The notes under the pieces were generated by a model. The model did not search any database and was not told where the DNA came from. It saw only the letters and a list, made by a program, of their open reading frames with translations. Positions 28,037 through 35,844 of a DNA stretch of 64,000 bases are shown here, in pieces; the stretch's first letter is position 1; each line of letters starts with the position of its first letter. The position numbers and the translations under genes were made by a program. The DNA comes from Luteimonas marina (GTDB taxonomy: Bacteria > Pseudomonadota > Gammaproteobacteria > Xanthomonadales > Xanthomonadaceae). The stretch spans positions 310,001 to 374,000 of the forward strand of contig NZ_VOHK01000004.1 of assembly GCF_007859325.1 (NCBI RefSeq), in the 5' to 3' direction.

Positions 28037-29080
28037 ATGCCGCGCAGTGGCTTCCAGGTCTCCGCGGGGGAACTCGCCGAACGTTTCGGCCTTGCGCTGC
28101 GCGGCGACGCGACGCGCCTGATCGACGGCGTCGGCACCCTCGCCGGCGCCGGCCCGACCCAGCTGTCGTTCCTGGCCAACCCGAAGTACCGCGGCCAGCT
28201 GGCCGCTTCGCGCGCCGGGCTGGTGGTGATGCGCGCCGCCGACGCCGATGGCCACGACGGCGACGCGCTGGTCGCCAGCGATCCCTACGTCGCCTATGCG
28301 CGGATCGCGGCGCTGTTCGAGCCGGTCGAGGCGCCGGAGGCCGGCATCCATCCCACCGCGGTCGTGCATCCCGACGCCCGCGTCGAACAGGGCGCGGCCA
28401 TCGGCCCGCACGCCAGCATCGGCGCGCGCAGCCGGATCGCCGCGGGCGCCAGCATCGGACCGGGCTGCGCGATCGGCGAGGACTGCGAGATCGGCGCCGG
28501 CAGCACCCTGGTGGCGCGGGTCACCCTGGTCAGGCGGGTGACGCTCGGCCAGCGCGTGCTGGTGCACCCGGGCGCGGTGCTGGGCGCCGACGGCTTCGGC
28601 ATCGCGCTCGACCGCAGCGGCGGCGGCGAACCGCACTGGATCAAGGTGCCCCAGCTCGGCGGCGTGCGCGTCGGCGACGACTGCGAGATCGGCGCCAACA
28701 CCACCATCGACCGCGGCGCCCTGGAGGACACCGTCCTCGAGCACGACGTCCGCCTCGACAACCAGATCCAGGTGGCCCACAACGTGCGCATCGGCGCGCA
28801 TACCGCCATGGCCGGCTGCGTGGCCGTGGCCGGCAGCACCACCATCGGGCGATACTGCATGATCGGCGGCGCGGCGGGCATCGCCGGGCACCTGGAGATC
28901 TGCGACCGGGTGGTCGTCACCGCGATGACCCTCGTGACCCACTCGATCCGGGAACCCGGGGAGTATTCTTCCGGGACGCCGCTGATGGACAGCCGGAGCT
29001 GGCGCAGGAACGCGGTCCGCTTCAAGCAGCTCGACGCACTGGCAAGGCGGGTGGGAACGCCTTCGAAGGGAGAAGAATGA
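28037..29080 (+). CDS. lpxD: UDP-3-O-(3-hydroxyacyl)glucosamine N-acyltransferase
   Basis: A 347-aa lipid A enzyme. The N-terminal uridine-binding domain (DGVGTLAGAGPTQLSFLANPKY) is followed by a left-handed beta-helix of hexapeptide repeats with GADGFGIALD, the catalytic-His region DNQIQVAHNVRIGAHTAMAG, and a C-terminal helical tail. It adds the N-linked hydroxyacyl chain from acyl-ACP. The stop overlaps the fabZ start (ATGA). Confidence 0.96.
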   Translation: MPRSGFQVSAGELAERFGLALRGDATRLIDGVGTLAGAGPTQLSFLANPKYRGQLAASRAGLVVMRAADADGHDGDALVASDPYVAYARIAALFEPVEAPEAGIHPTAVVHPDARVEQGAAIGPHASIGARSRIAAGASIGPGCAIGEDCEIGAGSTLVARVTLVRRVTLGQRVLVHPGAVLGADGFGIALDRSGGGEPHWIKVPQLGGVRVGDDCEIGANTTIDRGALEDTVLEHDVRLDNQIQVAHNVRIGAHTAMAGCVAVAGSTTIGRYCMIGGAAGIAGHLEICDRVVVTAMTLVTHSIREPGEYSSGTPLMDSRSWRRNAVRFKQLDALARRVGTPSKGEE

Positions 29081-29532
29081 ACCAGCCGGTTTCGCTACCG
29101 ATCGACATCAACGGCATCCACGAGCTGTTGCCGCACCGCTTCCCGTTCCTGCTGATCGACCGCGTGGTCGAGGCCGAGCCGGGCAAGCGCGTGCTCTGCT
29201 ACAAGAACGTGAGCGGCAACGAGCACTTCTTCCAGGGCCACTTCCCGGCGCAGCCGGTGATGCCCGGGGTGCTGGTGATCGAGGCGCTGGCGCAGGCCGG
29301 CGGCGTGCTGAGCCAGCTGACCCACGGCGGCGGGCTCGAGGGCCGCCTGTCGTACCTGGTCAAGGTCGACAACGCGAAGTTCTCGCGCATGGTGGTGCCG
29401 GGCGACCGGCTCGACCTCGAGGTCGAGCTCAAGCGCGAGATCCGCAACATGACCCTGTACGCCGGGGTCGCGCACGTGGACGGCCAGCAGGTCGCCTGCG
29501 CGGAGATCCTCTGCGCCGAGGTGCGCGCCTGA
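29077..29532 (+). CDS. fabZ: 3-hydroxyacyl-ACP dehydratase FabZ
   Basis: A 151-aa hot-dog-fold dehydratase. It has [17 protein letters not shown] and the active-site block [20 protein letters not shown] (His and Glu). It dehydrates the same 3-hydroxyacyl-ACPs that LpxA and LpxD use, so it balances fatty acid and lipid A synthesis. Coupled to lpxD by a four-base overlap. Confidence 0.97.
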   Translation: MNQPVSLPIDINGIHELLPHRFPFLLIDRVVEAEPGKRVLCYKNVSGNEHFFQGHFPAQPVMPGVLVIEALAQAGGVLSQLTHGGGLEGRLSYLVKVDNAKFSRMVVPGDRLDLEVELKREIRNMTLYAGVAHVDGQQVACAEILCAEVRA

Positions 29533-29533
29533 C

Positions 29534-30322
29534 ATGGCGGCCGCCGGCATCCATCCCGCCGCAGTCGTCGATCCGGCGGCCCGGATCGGCGAGGGGGTGT
29601 CGGTGGGCGCGTTCACCTTCATCGGCCCCGGGGTCGAGATCGGCGACGGCACCGCGATCGGCCCGCACTGCAGCGTGCACGGGCCGACCCGCATCGGCCG
29701 CGACAACCGCATCCTCGGCCACGCCGCGATCGGCGGCGAGCCGCAGGACAAGAAGTACCGCGGCGAGCGCGTCGAGCTGGTGATCGGCGACCGCAACCTG
29801 ATCCGCGAATTCGTGACCCTCAACCGCGGCACCGGCGACGGCGGCGGCGTCACCCGCATCGGCCACGACAACTGGTTCCTCGCCTACACCCACGTCGCGC
29901 ACGACTGCGTCGTCGGCGACCACTGCGTGTTCTCCAACAACGCCTCCCTCGCCGGCCACGTCACCGTCGGCGACCACGTGATCCTCAGCGGCTTCGCCGG
30001 CGTGCACCAGTTCTGCCGCATCGGCGCGCACGCCTTCATCGGCATGGGCGCCTTCGTCAACGGCGACGTGCCGCCGTTCCTGATGGTGGCGCAGGACAAG
30101 TACGCGCGCCCGCGCGGCATCAACGCCGAAGGCCTGAAGCGGCGCGGCTTCGACGCCGGCCGCATCGCCGCGATCCGCCGCGCCTACCGCGCGCTGTACA
30201 TGGGCGACGCCAAGCTGGACGAGGCCAGGGCCGAGCTGGAGGAAATCGCCGGCGCCGGCAGCGACGACGTGCGCGCGATGCTGGACTTCATCGGGAGCGG
30301 CGAGCGGCCGCTGTTGCGGTGA
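29534..30322 (+). CDS. lpxA: UDP-N-acetylglucosamine acyltransferase
   Basis: A 262-aa first enzyme of lipid A synthesis. Hexapeptide repeats begin [20 protein letters not shown]; the catalytic His lies in [20 protein letters not shown]; the C-terminal helical domain begins after [20 protein letters not shown]. It starts one base after the fabZ stop. Confidence 0.97.
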   Translation: MAAAGIHPAAVVDPAARIGEGVSVGAFTFIGPGVEIGDGTAIGPHCSVHGPTRIGRDNRILGHAAIGGEPQDKKYRGERVELVIGDRNLIREFVTLNRGTGDGGGVTRIGHDNWFLAYTHVAHDCVVGDHCVFSNNASLAGHVTVGDHVILSGFAGVHQFCRIGAHAFIGMGAFVNGDVPPFLMVAQDKYARPRGINAEGLKRRGFDAGRIAAIRRAYRALYMGDAKLDEARAELEEIAGAGSDDVRAMLDFIGSGERPLLR

Positions 30323-30326
30323 AGCC

Positions 30327-30432
30327 GTGATTGGTGATTGGTGATTCGTGATTGGTAAAGAGCAAGGGCAGGCCTCCGGAACGCGGGACGTCACCGCTTT
30401 TTCCAATCCCCAATCCCCAATCCCCAATCCCC
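30327..30432. repeat. Family C repeat covering the lpxB start
   Basis: GTGATTGGTGATTGGTGATT at 30327 and a right arm of CCAATCCCCAATCCCC units to 30432 flank unique bases. The right arm is read in the lpxB frame as [10 protein letters not shown] and ends where the conserved LpxB domain begins. Confidence 0.8.
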
Positions 30433-31571
30433 GCCGCCAGCGCTTCGCGCTGGTCGCCGGCGAAGCCTCCGGCGACCTGCTCGGCGCCGGGCTGGTGGAG
30501 CAGCTGCGCGCGCGCTTTCCCGATGCGGAATTTGCCGGCGTCGGCGGCGCGGCGATGCGCGCGGCTGGGGTCGAGACCTGGCACGATGCCTCCGAACTCG
30601 CGGTGATGGGCCTGAGCGAGGTGCTGCGGCACCTGCCGCGGCTGCTGTCGCTGCGGCGCGGGCTGCGCAGGCGCCTGCTCGACTGGCGGCCGGACGTGTT
30701 CGTCGGCATCGACGCGCCCGACTTCAACCTCGGCCTCGAGCGCGCGCTCAAGCGTCGCGGCGTGCGCACCGTGCACTACGTCAGCCCCTCGGTCTGGGCC
30801 TGGCGCGAGGCGCGCGCGGCAAAGATCGGCCGCAGCGCCGACCGCGTGCTGTGCCTGTTCCCGATGGAGCCGGCCATCTACGCCCGGCATGGCGTCGACG
30901 CGCGCTTCGTCGGCCATCCCATGGCCGACGCGATGCCGCTCAATCCCGACCGCCGCCGCGCGCGGGCCGAACTCGGCCTCGACGACGACGCGCCGGTACT
31001 GGCCGTGCTGCCGGGCTCGCGCCTGGGCGAGATCGAACGGCTGGGCGCGGTGTTCCTCGAGGCGGCCGCGCGCGTCGCCGCGCAGGTGCCCGGGCTGCAG
31101 GTCGTGGTGCCCGCCGCCACGCCCGGCTGCCGCGACGCCATCGCGCGCCTGCCCTCCGCTGCCCACCTGCGGATCCTCGACGGCCGGGCGCGCGAGGCGA
31201 TGACCGCCGCCGACGTGGTGCTGCTCGCCTCGGGCACGGCCACGCTCGAGGCCATGCTCGCCAAGCGGCCGATGGTGGTCGGCTACCGCATCGCGCCCAG
31301 CACCTACCGCATCGTGAAGGCGCTCGGCCTGCTCAAGGTCGACCGCTATGCGCTGCCCAACGTGCTCGCCGGCAGCACCATCGCGCCCGAGCTGATGCAG
31401 GACGACTGCACGCCCGCGAACCTCGCCGCCGCCGTGCTGGCCTGGTTCACCGATCCGGCCGCGGTGGCGGCGCTGGAGCCGGTCTACCGCGGCCTGCACC
31501 TGGCGCTGCGCCGCGACGCCTCGGCCAGCGCCGCGGACGCGGTGGCCGGGCTCGTGCCGGAGGCGCGATGA
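30348..31571 (+). CDS. lpxB: Lipid-A-disaccharide synthase
   Basis: A 407-aa GT-B glycosyltransferase joining UDP-2,3-diacylglucosamine and lipid X. The conserved part starts at about residue 30 ([20 protein letters not shown]) and includes the [13 protein letters not shown] and LPGSRLGEI blocks and [20 protein letters not shown] near the C terminus. The first 29 or so residues are encoded by a dispersed repeat. The only early start codons are GTGs within that repeat; GTG 30348 is a working choice. The stop overlaps the rnhB start. Confidence 0.95.
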   Translation: MIGKEQGQASGTRDVTAFSNPQSPIPNPRRQRFALVAGEASGDLLGAGLVEQLRARFPDAEFAGVGGAAMRAAGVETWHDASELAVMGLSEVLRHLPRLLSLRRGLRRRLLDWRPDVFVGIDAPDFNLGLERALKRRGVRTVHYVSPSVWAWREARAAKIGRSADRVLCLFPMEPAIYARHGVDARFVGHPMADAMPLNPDRRRARAELGLDDDAPVLAVLPGSRLGEIERLGAVFLEAAARVAAQVPGLQVVVPAATPGCRDAIARLPSAAHLRILDGRAREAMTAADVVLLASGTATLEAMLAKRPMVVGYRIAPSTYRIVKALGLLKVDRYALPNVLAGSTIAPELMQDDCTPANLAAAVLAWFTDPAAVAALEPVYRGLHLALRRDASASAADAVAGLVPEAR

Positions 31572-32140
31572 GCCTGCTGGTCGCCGGCGTCGACGAGGCC
31601 GGCCGCGGTCCGCTTGCCGGACCGGTCGTGGTCGCCGCGGTGATCCTCGATCCCGCGCGCCCGATCGCGGGCCTGGGCGATTCGAAGAAGCTGACGGAGA
31701 AGCGGCGCGAGGCGCTGTATCCGCTGATCGTCGAACATGCGCTTGCGCACCGCATCGAGTTCGTCGACCGCGACGAGATCGACGCGCTCAATATCCTGCA
31801 GGCAACGCTGGCGGGCATGCGCCGCGCGCTGTGCGGGCTGTCGCCGGCGGCAACGTTCGCGCGCATCGACGGCAATCGGCTGCCGAAGGACCTGCCCTGC
31901 CGCGCGGAGGCACTGGTCGGCGGCGATGGTCTCGACCCGGCGATCATGGCCGCATCGATCCTGGCCAAGGTGGCGCGCGACCGGATGATGGTCGAGTTGC
32001 ACAGGCAGTTTCCGCACTACGGTTTCGACCGGCACAAGGGCTACCCCTCGCCACTGCACCTGGCGGCGCTGCGCGAACATGGGCCGTGCCCGCAGCATCG
32101 CCGCAGTTTTGCGCCGGTGCAGCAATCCCTGCTGCGCTAG
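31568..32140 (+). CDS. rnhB: Ribonuclease HII
   Basis: A 190-aa enzyme that cuts RNA in RNA-DNA hybrids, including single ribonucleotides. It starts [20 protein letters not shown] with catalytic Asp and Glu, then [32 protein letters not shown] and [15 protein letters not shown]. In relatives dnaE usually follows; here a REP region and a T4SS block follow instead. Confidence 0.97.
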   Translation: MSLLVAGVDEAGRGPLAGPVVVAAVILDPARPIAGLGDSKKLTEKRREALYPLIVEHALAHRIEFVDRDEIDALNILQATLAGMRRALCGLSPAATFARIDGNRLPKDLPCRAEALVGGDGLDPAIMAASILAKVARDRMMVELHRQFPHYGFDRHKGYPSPLHLAALREHGPCPQHRRSFAPVQQSLLR

Positions 32141-32519
32141 GGAAGGCCTGAACAACCGCCGCCATCCCCGCGAAGGCGGGGATCCAGTGTCTTTGCTGTT
32201 GGTTCCAAGGATGAAGACACTGGGCCCCCGCCTTCGCGGGGATGACGGAAACGTCAGCATCCGAGCCGGAAATGCTCCAGCGTCGGTTGCTCCTACGAAC
32301 AGGCGTCTCGCGACTTGCGCGGGAACCCCATGAACATGCACGCGCTCACATTCCAGCCGTGAAGACCATCACCTCGCCCTCCCATCCAGCCTGAAGTCGC
32401 GGGTTCTCCGGCAAAACCATGCCTCCCCTTGCCGTGCCCGCACGGTTCACGCCGCCCGGCCGCTCTGGCAAGATGTCGAATCATGCCCAGGACGGCAGCG
32501 CTCCCCCGGAGGGTGATCG
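32141..32519. other. Intergenic stretch after rnhB
   Basis: About 380 bases without a supported gene. It contains the family B repeat pair at 32162-32248. The last part carries GGAGGGTGATCG, the ribosome binding site of the next gene. I see no promoter, attachment site or tRNA marking an island border. Confidence 0.6.
32162..32248. repeat. Inverted pair of family B repeats
   Basis: CCATCCCCGCGAAGGCGGGG at 32162 and its counterpart CCCCCGCCTTCGCGGGGATG ending near 32245 form a long dyad that extends through CCAGTGTCTT and AAGACACTGG. The pair lies at the junction between the lipid A cluster and the T4SS block. Confidence 0.75.
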
Positions 32520-33101
32520 ATGGATCGATCGAGGATGGACGATTTTGTGGCCAATGCCGCGCTGCTGGCGGCGCACCTCACCCAGCAGTGCGAGAAGGCG
32601 GTTGCGAAACAGCAGGCCGCCGCGCTGGACCTGCAGCAGTCGGCGGATGCCCTCGGGGAGGGCGTCGCCGCCGGCAAGCTTGAACTCGAACAGCACGCCC
32701 GGGGCGCCATCCGCGAGGCGCTCGCACGGGAACTGGCCGACGCTTCGCGATCGCTGGAGGACACCGTCGACCGCCTGCAGCAGCTGGGCGAACGCTTGCG
32801 GATCGAGCAATCCTCGGCCGGCCTGCGCATGCGCGTACTGGAGTGGAAGTCGATCGCGTCGCTGGCGGTCGCGGCTGCCGTCCTCGTCGGCGGCAGCGCC
32901 TACGCGGCCCGGCACAACCTCCAGCGCGCCGAGCGCGCGCAGGTCCGGGCCGATGTCCTGGAAGCGCTGCGGCACGTCGCGATCACGTCCTGCGACGGCC
33001 GCCCCTGCGTGAAGCTCGAGGACGGGCTGCAGCGCTGGACGAAGAACGACGAGTACGTCCTGGTCGACGCCGGCGCATCCGTGGAGGCGGCCGGCCGATA
33101 G
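32520..33101 (+). CDS. Coiled-coil membrane protein upstream of virD4
   Basis: A 193-aa protein of unknown function. Residues 1-105 are charged, Ala/Gln/Glu-rich and likely coiled coil (KAVAKQQAAALDLQQSADAL). One transmembrane helix follows at about 110-128 (IASLAVAAAVLVGGSAYAA), then a C-terminal domain of about 60 residues with two Cys (SCDGRPC). The layout resembles small proteins annotated as relaxation proteins next to mobilisation or T4SS genes in Xanthomonadaceae; that link rests on memory of the pattern only. A GGAGG site precedes the ATG, and virD4 follows after 67 bases, so the two are probably co-transcribed. Confidence 0.7.
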   Translation: MDRSRMDDFVANAALLAAHLTQQCEKAVAKQQAAALDLQQSADALGEGVAAGKLELEQHARGAIREALARELADASRSLEDTVDRLQQLGERLRIEQSSAGLRMRVLEWKSIASLAVAAAVLVGGSAYAARHNLQRAERAQVRADVLEALRHVAITSCDGRPCVKLEDGLQRWTKNDEYVLVDAGASVEAAGR

Positions 33102-33168
33102 CGCGCGAACGGATCGTCGCGGCAGGACCCGTGGCGATCGTGGCCCGTGGTTCCAACAAGGAGGTTCC

Positions 33169-34932
33169 ATGAACTACCGTGTCCTGACCGCACTGCTGGC
33201 AAGCGTGCTCGCGCTGCTGGGCGGCGCCTACCTGTCGGGCTACCTGGCGCTGGTGTTCCTTGGCCTGGAGACCGGCCTGCTCAAGGCCGGCACCTGGTAC
33301 GACTACGCCAGGCACCTGGATCACCCGCAGGTCGCGCGCTACGCATGGCGCATCCGGGCCGCGGGCGGCATCGGCTTCGGCCTGATGCTGCTGGCCTGGA
33401 CGGCGACGCTGGTGATGCTGTTCAAGCTGCGCAGCCATCGCAACCTGCATGGGCGCGCGCGCTTCGCCGGCCTGTCCGACCTCGCCGGCAAGGGCTTCCT
33501 CGGACGCAGGGACGACGGCATCGTCGTGGGCCGCATGCACGGCAAGCTGCTGCGCCTGTCCGGCCAGCAGTTCGTCATCCTCGCCGCGCCCACCCGCTCG
33601 GGCAAGGGCGTGGGCGTGGTGGTTCCCAACCTGCTCGACTACCGCGAATCGGCCGTCGTGCTCGACATCAAACAGGAGAACTTCGACCTCACCTCCGGCT
33701 GGCGCAGGTCCATCGGCCACGAGATCTACCTGTTCAATCCCTTCGCCGGGGATCGCCGCAGCCATCGCTGGAACCCGATGACCTACGTCTCGGCCGACCC
33801 GGCCTTCCGGATTTCGGACCTCCAGGCCATCGCCGCGATGCTCTATCCCGACGGCGACGACAAGGACAGGTTCTGGATCGGCCAAGCGCGCAACGCGTTC
33901 CTGGCCTTCGCCCTGTACCTGTTCGAGACCCATGACGACCAGGTCCGGCAGGGCGTGCCCCGCGAGTTGCTGCGCCCGCCCACCCTCGGCGCGGTGCTAC
34001 GCGCCGCCTCCGGCGACGGCGGGGAACTCAAGCCCTACCTGCAGGCGCTGGCCGCGAAACCCTGGCTGAGCCCGCATGCCCGAACCGCCTTCGCCGGCCT
34101 GCTGTCGCAGGCGGACGTGACCTTCGCCTCGATCATCGGCGCGTTCCGCGAACCGCTGAACCCCTGGCTCAACCCGGTGCTGGATGCGGCCACCGGCGGC
34201 GACGACTTCAGCCTCGACGACGTCCGCCGCAAGCGCATGACCATCTACGTCGGCATCCAGCCCGACAAGCTGGCCGAGAGCCGGCTGATCGTGAACCTGT
34301 TCTTCAGCCAGCTGATCAACGTCAACACCCGGGTACTGCCGCAGAACGACAAGTCGCTCAAACACCAGTGCCTGCTGCTGATGGACGAATTCACCGCCAT
34401 CGGCCGCGTGGACATCATCTCCAGATCGGTGGCCTACATGGCCGGCTACAACCTGCGCCTGCTGCCGATCATCCAGTCGATGGCCCAGCTCGACGCCGTC
34501 TACGGCAAGGAACTCTCGCGCACCATCATCACCAACCACGCCCTGCAGATCGTCTACGCCCCGCGCGAGCAGCAGGACGCCAACGACTATTCCGAAATGC
34601 TCGGCTACACCACCATCCGCCGCCGCGCCCGCACCCGCTCCCACGGGCAGGGCCGCAGCGTCTCGGACAACGAAGTCATGGACAAGCGCGCACTGATGCT
34701 GCCGCAGGAGCTCAAGGCGATGGGGCCGGAGAAGCAGATCCTCCTGTACGAAGGCCTGGCCCATCCGGTGCTGTGCAGGAAGATCCGGTATTACAAGGAT
34801 GGATACTTCATGAAGCGGATCAAACCCAGAGTGGAAATCTCACCACTGGACCTGCAGAAGGCGAGCGACGGCATCCGCCTGACCCTGCATCGGGAAAAAG
34901 AAGACGTGATGCGAGCACTGACGGCAACATGA
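33169..34932 (+). CDS. virD4: VirD4/TraG-type IV secretion coupling ATPase
   Basis: A 587-aa inner-membrane coupling protein. Two N-terminal transmembrane helices (about 6-35 and 66-86) precede the motif HGRARFAG and the Walker A APTRSGKGVG (140-149); Walker B LLLMDEF is at about 402-408. In Xanthomonadaceae VirD4 recruits antibacterial effectors through their XVIPCD domain. No virB1-11 or relaxase gene is in the window, so the secretion channel must be encoded elsewhere if this copy is active. A GGAGG ribosome site precedes the ATG. The stop overlaps an upstream in-frame ATG of the next gene's reading, pointing to one operon with the toxin genes downstream. Confidence 0.93.
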   Translation: MNYRVLTALLASVLALLGGAYLSGYLALVFLGLETGLLKAGTWYDYARHLDHPQVARYAWRIRAAGGIGFGLMLLAWTATLVMLFKLRSHRNLHGRARFAGLSDLAGKGFLGRRDDGIVVGRMHGKLLRLSGQQFVILAAPTRSGKGVGVVVPNLLDYRESAVVLDIKQENFDLTSGWRRSIGHEIYLFNPFAGDRRSHRWNPMTYVSADPAFRISDLQAIAAMLYPDGDDKDRFWIGQARNAFLAFALYLFETHDDQVRQGVPRELLRPPTLGAVLRAASGDGGELKPYLQALAAKPWLSPHARTAFAGLLSQADVTFASIIGAFREPLNPWLNPVLDAATGGDDFSLDDVRRKRMTIYVGIQPDKLAESRLIVNLFFSQLINVNTRVLPQNDKSLKHQCLLLMDEFTAIGRVDIISRSVAYMAGYNLRLLPIIQSMAQLDAVYGKELSRTIITNHALQIVYAPREQQDANDYSEMLGYTTIRRRARTRSHGQGRSVSDNEVMDKRALMLPQELKAMGPEKQILLYEGLAHPVLCRKIRYYKDGYFMKRIKPRVEISPLDLQKASDGIRLTLHREKEDVMRALTAT

Positions 34933-34976
34933 CAACCGTTTCGTTGCAGGCACCGACCCAACAGGAGAATCGGGCG

Positions 34977-35807
34977 ATGAGATTTTCATATGCCGCCACA
35001 GTGGTGGCGATCGGAGTTTCCGGCGCATTCTCAGCGTGCACGCCAGGAATGCCTGTTGATGCCAATGACAATGAAACAGCCACAACCGCTGCCACCACAT
35101 ACCAAGCCGTTCCAGACACCCGGAGCAAGGATTGGAACGAGCGCGTCTCGATGTCGCCACATGATCTCCCTCATGAAGGCTCCGGAATGAGACCGGAGTT
35201 CTGGCGCTGCGCGGAAATTGGCGCCTGGCCGGATGCCGCTGAATGCATAGGCCATGAGCGCACCTATCAGGATGCGCGCCTGAACAGCGCCTTCCAGCAA
35301 CTGATGGAACGGCTTGAGGTCGAGAATCAAACTCGAGCCACGATCGCGCAACGCGCATGGCTCCGAGCCCAGGAAGCGGATGGCATGTTCGAGGCATCCC
35401 TCTTTGACTCCCTCGGTTCAATCGGAAACTTCGAGGCCGGAAGCAACGAAGTACTTCGGATCTGCTCACGTGCAAGGCAAATCGACGGATACGCAGGATC
35501 GGAAAACCCCGACCCTGCAACCATGAAAACTCCGGAAATCTGCACAGAACCATCTTCGAGCTGCGCTGATGACGAACCAGGCAACCTGGAGTCCAAGCTG
35601 GACGACGCCTACGAGAAACTGATGAGTCTCGTTGACGACGACCTCCGGAAGAAACTGGCGGAGTCCCAGCGTGCCTGGATCGACCTCCAAGAAGCCGATG
35701 CTGAACTTGAAAGATCAATCTCCCCAAACTCATCGAGTTCTGGCAAAAAAAAGAGAAACTGCGCACGTGCCGAGCAACTGGAGAAATATGCGCTCGTGAT
35801 TGAATGA
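34977..35807 (+). CDS. LprI/DUF1311-like periplasmic lipoprotein, candidate immunity protein
   Basis: A 276-aa exported protein. The signal segment ends GAFSAC with Cys21 as the probable lipidation site. Two DUF1311-type units are visible: about 78-172 (CAEIGAWPDAAECIG, AQRAWLRAQEADG, ICSRARQIDGY) and about 203-272 (LDDAYEKLM, SQRAWIDLQEADAE, NCARAEQLEKY). Each has the conserved W and flanking Cys. LprI-like proteins are known as lysozyme inhibitors and occur as immunity partners of T4SS peptidoglycan effectors. It sits immediately before such an effector. AGGAGA precedes ATG 34977. The gene is clearly less GC-rich than its surroundings. The immunity role is inferred. Confidence 0.82.
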   Translation: MRFSYAATVVAIGVSGAFSACTPGMPVDANDNETATTAATTYQAVPDTRSKDWNERVSMSPHDLPHEGSGMRPEFWRCAEIGAWPDAAECIGHERTYQDARLNSAFQQLMERLEVENQTRATIAQRAWLRAQEADGMFEASLFDSLGSIGNFEAGSNEVLRICSRARQIDGYAGSENPDPATMKTPEICTEPSSSCADDEPGNLESKLDDAYEKLMSLVDDDLRKKLAESQRAWIDLQEADAELERSISPNSSSSGKKKRNCARAEQLEKYALVIE

Positions 35808-35844
35808 AAGATCGGATGTCTGGAAACCACAAGGAAGGTGACTT